This document shows, piece by piece, positions 13,586-13,590 of a DNA stretch of 13,590 nt. Below the pieces are notes generated by a model. It saw only the letters and a list, made by a program, of their open reading frames with translations, had not been told where the DNA came from and made no database searches. The stretch comes from Chloroflexota bacterium. GTDB lineage: Bacteria; Chloroflexota; Anaerolineae; B4-G1. The position numbers were made by a program, and so were the translations under genes. The stretch lies in NCBI GenBank assembly GCA_011046405.1, contig DSAR01000252.1, positions 1 through 13,590 of the forward strand, read 5' to 3'. Within the stretch, counting starts at the first letter, position 1. Every line of letters starts with the position of its first letter.

Positions 13586-13590
13586 TAATC

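Larger units (their letters stand above)
13260..13590. other. Gene-free region upstream of rpmJ
   Basis: About 330 bp to the window edge with no credible gene on either strand. In the usual order adk, map or infA would precede rpmJ, but none is visible here. The stretch holds a possible promoter (13274-13302), a 7-bp inverted repeat AGGTCTA/TAGACCT (13309-13315 and 13343-13349) of unknown meaning, and a repeat with 19-bp inverted arms at 13522-13585. Confidence 0.7.

Overview
The window reads as a piece of a moderately GC-rich bacterial chromosome, most likely from the Chloroflexota (Anaerolineae-like). That placement is an inference. It rests on an archaeal-style HMG-CoA synthase/thiolase/DUF35 triad beside clearly bacterial genes (SigA-type sigma factor, bL35, bL36, uS13), and on intergenic repeat families of a kind I associate with that phylum. 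No rRNA, tRNA or CRISPR array was seen.

Left half (1-5281), all on the + strand. It opens with the 3' part of an archaeal-type HMG-CoA synthase that overlaps an acetyl-CoA acetyltransferase (thiolase). A DUF35 zinc-ribbon/OB-fold protein follows. In archaea these three proteins form a complex that makes HMG-CoA, the entry to the mevalonate pathway. Next is a roughly 450-bp gene-free stretch packed with repeats: a 112-bp MITE-like element with terminal inverted repeats and a 6-bp target duplication, a second inverted-repeat unit, and a composite repeat. Then come a small unrecognised lipoprotein, a RimJ/RimL-type GNAT acetyltransferase and an HI0933/YhiN-family flavoprotein. The last two overlap by 4 bp.

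Right half (13259 down to 5278), all on the - strand. Nine tightly packed genes run rpmJ (bL36), rpsM (uS13), rpoD/sigA, a PadR regulator, rpmI (bL35), a GH63-type glycoside hydrolase, otsA, a GT4 glycosyltransferase and otsB. Gaps are 57 bp or less, two junctions overlap by 4 bp, and I found no convincing terminator inside the run. Translation and transcription genes are therefore physically continuous with a sugar or compatible-solute module: OtsA and OtsB to make trehalose or a related phosphorylated glycoside, a second glycosyltransferase, and a hydrolase.

The two halves converge at 5278-5281, where the stop codons of the flavoprotein and otsB overlap. The right edge (13260-13590) is gene-free. 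It holds a possible promoter for the rpmJ run and a second copy of the repeat found near 2754. Comparing the two copies shows a nested insertion and a small deletion.
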